In this document: positions 59,568 through 64,000 of the stretch, in pieces
Layout of the letters: each line of letters opens with the position of its first letter
Numbering within the stretch: position 1 is the first letter of the stretch
Origin: Dactylis glomerata
Lineage: Eukaryota; Streptophyta; Magnoliopsida; Poales; Poaceae
Direction: 5' to 3'
Length of the DNA: 64,000 nucleotides
Assembly: GCA_007115705.1 (NCBI GenBank)
Contig: QXEO01000243.1
Location: 124,001-188,000, forward strand
Notes under the pieces: generated by a model
Database searches by the model: none
What the model saw: the letters and a program-made list of their open reading frames with translations, nothing else
What the model was told of the DNA's origin: nothing
Position numbers and translations under genes: made by a program

Positions 59568-60671
59568 CCATGTGGTCTAATATTTATGTGTGGTGTTTTT
59601 CCCAGCTTTTGATTTCACGTTTCCGTAGCCGCTTCACAAAAAAACCCTATTTCGGCACTCCGAAAATGGAAAAAGCACTTTTCGTCAGTCGAAACAAAAA
59701 TTAGCCTCCGTGGCGATACTCGCCATCCCGACGGCCACGCGCGTGTCTGATATGGCCTCGTTCCGACAAACTATGCCATGCTCAGAGCCGAATCTAGCTC
59801 ATTTAACCTAAAAGTCGTGCAACCTCGAACGTGATAGGTCATTTTTGTGAAGGGATTTTCTGTTAAAGATTTTTTTTCAAGGTTTGAATTTTTTTCCACA
59901 TCTAGGTCACATAAAATGACGCCGTGCGAAGGTCTCGTATTTTTTTTTGATTTTTTTGAATTATTTACGTCCGATTTGGGACCCACATGAAATGATGACG
60001 CACGAAAACTACCGCTCGCACCCAGGCAGTGCGGAGTCTCCTTTTTCCGCCACCTAATTAGTGAAGAAATGACGTATTGCGAATCCAAAAATAATTTTTG
60101 CAAAAAATCAGGAGGTTTACTTTTTAGCGCTAAAGTGCAAATCCACTCCGGTTCCATCGAAATCGGCAGAAACTTGCGCAAAATCCAAAAATAACCCCCA
60201 AAGGCTGCCGCAATGAAACGAGAGCTCATATGCGTATCCCATGTGGTCTAATATTTATGTGTGGTGTTTTTCCCAGCTTTTGATTTCACGTTTCCGTAGC
60301 CGCTTCACAAAAAAACCCTATTTCGGCACTCCGAAAATGGAAAAAGCACTTTTCGTCAGTCGAAACGAAAATCGGCCTCCGTGGCGATACTCGCCATCCC
60401 GACGGCCACGCGCGTGTCCGATATGGCCTCGTTCTGACAAACTATGCCACATAAAATGACGTCGTCCGTTTTTTGAGACCCACATGAAATGATGACCGCC
60501 CACATGAAATAACGCGCAATTCGCATGAAATGAAGCGATTCCCAATGAAAACAGGAAATGAAAGGAAAGAAGCTAAGAAAGGAAAAGAAAAGAAAAGAAA
60601 ATATGTTAATCCCAAAATACAACAATGAAATAAGCTACATAAAGTGGTGGGACCCTACTGTCAGCATCGGT

Positions 60672-60866
60672 GGCGTACAGAAATCCTGTACGCCCTGGGT
60701 GCAGACATAGCGGAGGCGTACAAGTTCCCTGTACGCCACGAATGCTGACAGGTGGGGAACGCACCCTGTTAAGTGGCCGGCTCCACCTGTCAGTATCGGA
60801 GGCGTACAGGTCTGCTGTACGCCTCGGCTAAGAACTCATCCGAGGCGTACGCGCAGACTGTACGCC
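60672..60866. repeat. CACTA palindrome array 2 (4 units)
   Basis: Four units GGCGTACA-N7-TGTACGCC at 60672, 60715, 60801 and 60844, the same motif as array 1, placed upstream of the second CACTA gene. Confidence 0.9.
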
Positions 60867-60899
60867 TCCGCTACTGTCAGGTGGGGCCTGCCTAGCCTT

Positions 60900-61450
60900 C
60901 TTCCCCGCCGGCCCCCTTTTCGATCAGCGCCCAAATCTCACATATCGCCGCGCCCAAATTTCACCTCTCCGGCCGCCCACATCTCCCCTCACCGTCCCTC
61001 GCCGTCCCTCGTCGTCCCTCGCCGTCCCTCGCCGTTCCCCACCTCCATCGCCTAGCACCGGATCTCCGCCTCTACCGGCAAGCAGCAGGTCGACACCCAA
61101 ATCAGATCCACGCCACCCCTCGCCGTCGACACCCTCTCGAGGAGCAGCAGGTCAACAGCCGCCCGAGGAGCGCAGGTCGAGGAGCAGCAGGCTGACACCC
61201 GCCCGAGGAGCTGCAGTCGTCGACCTCGCCGTCCTCCGCATCGGCTCCCTCGCCGTCCTCCGCATCGGCTCCCTCGCCGTCGGCTCCTTCCGCTGCTGGT
61301 GCTCCTCCGCGTCGTCGTTGCTCTGCTGGTGGTGGTGCTCCTCCGCGTCGTCGCTCTGCTGGTGCTGGTGCAGGAGCCAGACCCGGGACACCTGCTTTGA
61401 CCCCAAGCTCTGCTTCCTCTCCGGCGTCGCCGCCCATCCCCGAGGTATCA
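60900..61450 (+). other. GC-rich promoter/leader of CACTA gene 2
   Basis: Short tandem 'cgtccctcgc' units at 61000-61040 and a 24-bp repeat at 61228-61275. From about 61190 one frame is open and Ala/Ser/Pro/Arg-rich to CCCGAG|gtatca at 61443, a plausible donor, but it has no ATG and a TGA just upstream. Possibly a 5' leader exon. Confidence 0.4.
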
Positions 61451-62860
61451 TTCCTTCAATCTCGTCCTTGTTGCTCTAATGTTCTTGCTCTAGTGTCTCT
61501 ATGAACTGGATGAAGTTTGTGCCCTCAACTACTCTTTCGTTGATGTATGAATTATGTTTGCAATTTACTTAGCTGGTTGTAAGAGACTTTGGATAGTTGT
61601 GACTGTTATTTGCAACATGTGTATGCTTGCAAATTCAGAAACTAGGTGAAACTAGGTGAAAAATCATTCTTAAGAGGAAACGATCAAGTGTATGCTTGCA
61701 ACTTGATCATTCAGTGCAAGTGTATGTCTTATTTTCATTGTTGTGCTTGATGGCATTAGTGGACACTAGGATCTCCCCATTAGTTAGCAGCTGCTGAACT
61801 ATTTTAACAGTGCTAATTCCTTGGTTTATTGTAAGATTATCCTCATCATATAAGAACTTAAAAGGTCATGCCTTGTTTAGTATGCTATATAGTCTAGAGT
61901 GTGTTTTGTCGGATTAAAACTTCATGCGCATCAAAACAATACTGGAAGGTTGTAGTTCGTCAATTCAAAGAAAAAACAGAAGCTAGTAGCTACAAGAACT
62001 CTGTAGGTTTTACATAACCTTGTCCTTCTTCTTATTTTCCCTGTCTATGAAATTTAAAAATTAACAAGCTGATTCATTAACTAGTAGATGAGTATAGTTT
62101 CAGGCAGGTTTGCTGTTTGCTATGCTAAAACCATAGAAATGCTCGCTGCTGCAAGTGAGCATACAGATAAATGGTATGATAACTGAAAGTATTCGCCATG
62201 TTCACATAGACTACTAATCTGAGATAGAATATTGTTCTTGTTGTTCAGAGAAATAGAGCATGGCCTTATACTGTATATAGAAATAAACTGTGGAAAGAAC
62301 TAAAACAACCTGGTATCAGCTAATTTCTTTGGACTTAGTAAAACTTTGGAAATGAGAATAACCTATGATGATAAATACTACTTTCCTTGCAAGATAGCCA
62401 TCAATTAAATAATCAATATTGCTGTTATATAAATGATAGTCTTTAACTCAGTAATGTGGTGACGTTTAGATGCCAGTAATTGCTTTAATTATGTTTTGAG
62501 CTTTTGGTAGGTAGTTAACTAGATACATTGACCTACTGTACCTATCACTTTGAAGCCATGTGATATTGTAAGATAGTCATTTTCTCATCTGAGGGTTTAT
62601 TGTTGTCAGTACATGTTGTCAGTACAATATAGAGACATGTGACATTGTAATAGCATAATAGCAAGAAGCAACTACTTTCTATTTTGTTAAATGGAGGTTT
62701 TGGCTTGTGATGAGTGTGACATGTGACATTGTATTTGCTGTCATTAAAATTTAAAAGTGCAATCTTCAGAATTTGTAAATATAACATGTAATTGTTCAGG
62801 GAAATAAAAGTTGCATTGATGTGTATATGCTGCAGTGATGTGTATGTATTAATATGTGTA
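61450..62860. other. Probable intron of CACTA gene 2, no gene seen
   Basis: AT-rich without open frames, between the possible leader donor at 61444 and the second coding region. Confidence 0.4.
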
Positions 62861-62867
62861 TATATAT

Positions 62868-63115
62868 GCTACTGCTGATGCCTTGCTATTGCTGCTACTG
62901 CCTTGCTGTTGCTGCTGCTGGTGCCTAGCTTGCTGTTGCTGCTACTGCCTTGTTGCTACTGCTGCTTTGCTCTTGCTGTTGCTGCTGGTGCCTTGCTGCT
63001 ACTACTGCTTTGCTGCTACTGCCTTGCTGTTGCTGCTGCTGGTGCCTTGCTATTGCTGCTGCTGCCTTTCATGCTATATATATGCTTGCTGCTGCTATAT
63101 ATATGCTGTTGCTAC
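62868..63115. repeat. Degenerate GCT-rich minisatellite
   Basis: Repeated blocks of 'ccttgctgttgctgctgctggtg' type with variable spacing, ending at two 'ctatatatatgctg' copies. All apparent ORFs are repeat artefacts (poly-Leu/Cys). Confidence 0.85.
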
Positions 63116-63129
63116 TTGTATTACAGGGA

Positions 63130-63245
63130 TTCTAAAAATTTGAGTTGCCAGTTTTGCCTGAAATGTTGATTTACTTCCGTTTCGGCAAAATTTGTGCACT
63201 CCATAGGTAGTTTTTTAGCAAAGGTCATGCCAAATTTTTCCGCCG
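63130..63245 (+). repeat. Leader segment of CACTA gene 2, related to 52210-52345
   Basis: See the gene 1 counterpart: 'gagttgcc', 'aaatgttgatt', 'acttccgtttcggcaaaa', 'ggtcatgccaaattt' in the same order and spacing, about 40-150 bp before the coding start. Confidence 0.75.
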
Positions 63246-63287
63246 ATTTTTTTACTAACTAGTAAGTTGCACTTGATTAGTCCAGAC

Positions 63288-64000
63288 ATGACAAACGACG
63301 AAGCCGGGACTTCTGAAAGGAGGCAAGGCAGTGAAGAAGGAAATGAAGCCGAGTTAGCGGCGCAGTACTATGCAGCCCTAGATGCGTCGCAGGGGGACCA
63401 GCCGGTGTCTAGGCCCCTTGTTATCGGCGAGCGTGACCAAGAGATGTCCGATGAGGACTTTGATGCCGCTGATGAGATGTCCGATGAGGACGATGAGGAG
63501 GAAATGGTGGATATCCAGGAGGGCAATGCGGAAGAGCCTAGCATGGATACCGGCCGAGCGTCCACGGATGATAGCCAGCAAAAGAAGGATAGGCGCCCAA
63601 ACCAGCTAAAACCCGTGCAAGAAGTAATACTTGAAGTGGATCCGCAGAGCGGTTTGCCTAAACTGCCTGAGGAAGCCGCGAGGGGGTACGGCAACACTGT
63701 CGCATGTATCCTCTGAGACACCGTCACCATCAACGAGCAGAACATAAGGCAGAAGCTCAAGAAATCCATTGCCGTCCTCCTGATTTCCAAGCTGCACGCT
63801 CGATACCAGTTCCCGTCGCCCTACAATGGCCAGGAGCTCACGGGTAACCTGGTGAACACAGTAGCCCTTGCAAAGATGAGCAAAGCCCTGAGCGCCTGGA
63901 AAACTAGGTTGAGGGCGATGATTACTAAAGGTGGTGGTTTTGAAGAGGTCCACAAACACTATTCGCAGATATCGGAAGACCAATTCAAAACTTTCCTAGC
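63288..64000 (+). pseudogene. CACTA second gene, Transposase_24-type, with in-frame stop; runs off window
   Basis: Starts MTNDEAGTSERRQG. The N-terminal half is acidic with two MSDED repeats. LPKLPEEAARGYGNTVACIL is followed by TGA (63714-63716), and the same frame then continues without a break to the window end (DTVTINEQNIRQKLKKSI, FPSPYNG, ALAKMSKALSAWKTRL). This is the plant transposon protein domain found in CACTA elements, likely a DNA-binding partner of the transposase. The stop replaces what is probably an Arg codon (CGA to TGA, a CpG transition), so this copy is interrupted unless read through. The 3' part is outside the window. Confidence 0.75.

Larger units (their letters stand above)
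56277..60450. repeat. Three tandem ~670-bp repeats downstream of the transposase
   Basis: Units start with GATAGGTCATTTTTGTGAAG at 56277, 56949 and 59833; periods are 672 bp and, after removing the 2.2-kb insertion and its duplication, 669 bp. The third copy stops at about 60450, and a scrambled partial follows to 60530. No coding content. Confidence 0.9.
51268..64000 (+). mobile_element. Large CACTA (En/Spm) element, 3' end beyond the window
   Basis: The left boundary is placed at CGACTACTAGGAAATAGG (51268), apparently a slightly damaged CACTACTAGGAAA-type terminus. Inside follow an array of palindromic subterminal repeats, a TNP2-type transposase, three ~670-bp tandem repeats (one holding a 2.2-kb insertion), a second palindrome array and a Transposase_24-type gene that runs off the window. 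The right terminus and 3-bp duplication are not visible, so nesting of two related CACTA copies cannot be excluded. Confidence 0.75.

Noticed and set aside
60672..60866. Array 2 as the right terminus of the CACTA element
   Set aside because: No inverse of the 51268 terminus occurs nearby, and a CACTA-type second gene with a related leader follows; kept open as an alternative because the true right end is outside the window.
61102..61451. Minus-strand ORFs of 99 and 111 codons
   Set aside because: Products of short GC-rich tandem repeats in the leader of CACTA gene 2, with no domain similarity.

Overview
The window is nuclear DNA of a Triticeae grass (wheat, Aegilops or a close relative). The grounds are dense nested transposons with grass-typical ends (Stowaway CTCCCTCCG..., Tourist-like, CACTA with TNP2-type transposase, Gypsy LTRs that begin TGATACGTC), GC-rich first exons, and two glycoside hydrolase family 32 (GH32) genes of the vacuolar invertase/fructosyltransferase type, as in cereal fructan-gene clusters. 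No bacterial, organellar, rRNA or tRNA sequence was recognised. All boundaries, splice sites and repeat alignments were read by eye.

Three intact plant genes are supported. (1) A four-exon gene on the minus strand (7410-11690) encodes a 741-residue WD40-like/TolB-like beta-propeller protein (the plant 'DPP6 N-terminal domain-like' family). (2) A four-exon GH32 gene on the minus strand (35714-39217) encodes 653 residues and has the 9-nt mini-exon that supplies D-P-N of WMNDPNG. (3) A second GH32 gene on the plus strand (46445-48922) encodes 593 residues with the same four-exon plan, but its motif reads YMNDPSG. Genes 2 and 3 are divergent, about 7.2 kb apart; both are predicted to be type II membrane-anchored precursors of vacuolar sucrose/fructan enzymes. 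The DNA between them holds diverged direct repeats.

The rest is mostly transposons, layered by insertion. At 1283-7079 a Tourist-like MITE contains a 5.5-kb element with Stowaway/Mariner-type ends. That element carries a frameshifted genomic fragment of a BSK-type receptor-like cytoplasmic kinase gene and is itself interrupted by an internally deleted Mutator element. At 13811-23792 a solo LTR is split by a young, non-autonomous Gypsy element (gag-protease ORF only, 1693-bp LTRs). At 25998-30472 an unclassified element with a perfect 20-bp terminal inverted repeat encloses a PIF/Harbinger-like element. At 31163-34217 there is a probable non-autonomous Helitron. Several Stowaway MITEs are scattered throughout.

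From about 51268 to beyond the window end lies a large CACTA (En/Spm) element. It holds an intact TNP2-type transposase ORF of about 1238 residues with an Asn/Ser tract, three tandem ~670-bp repeats interrupted by a 2.2-kb TG...CA insertion, and a second gene (Transposase_24 type) with an in-frame stop. Each of the two CACTA genes is preceded by an array of 23-bp palindromes and by a related leader segment, which suggests a duplicated regulatory module.
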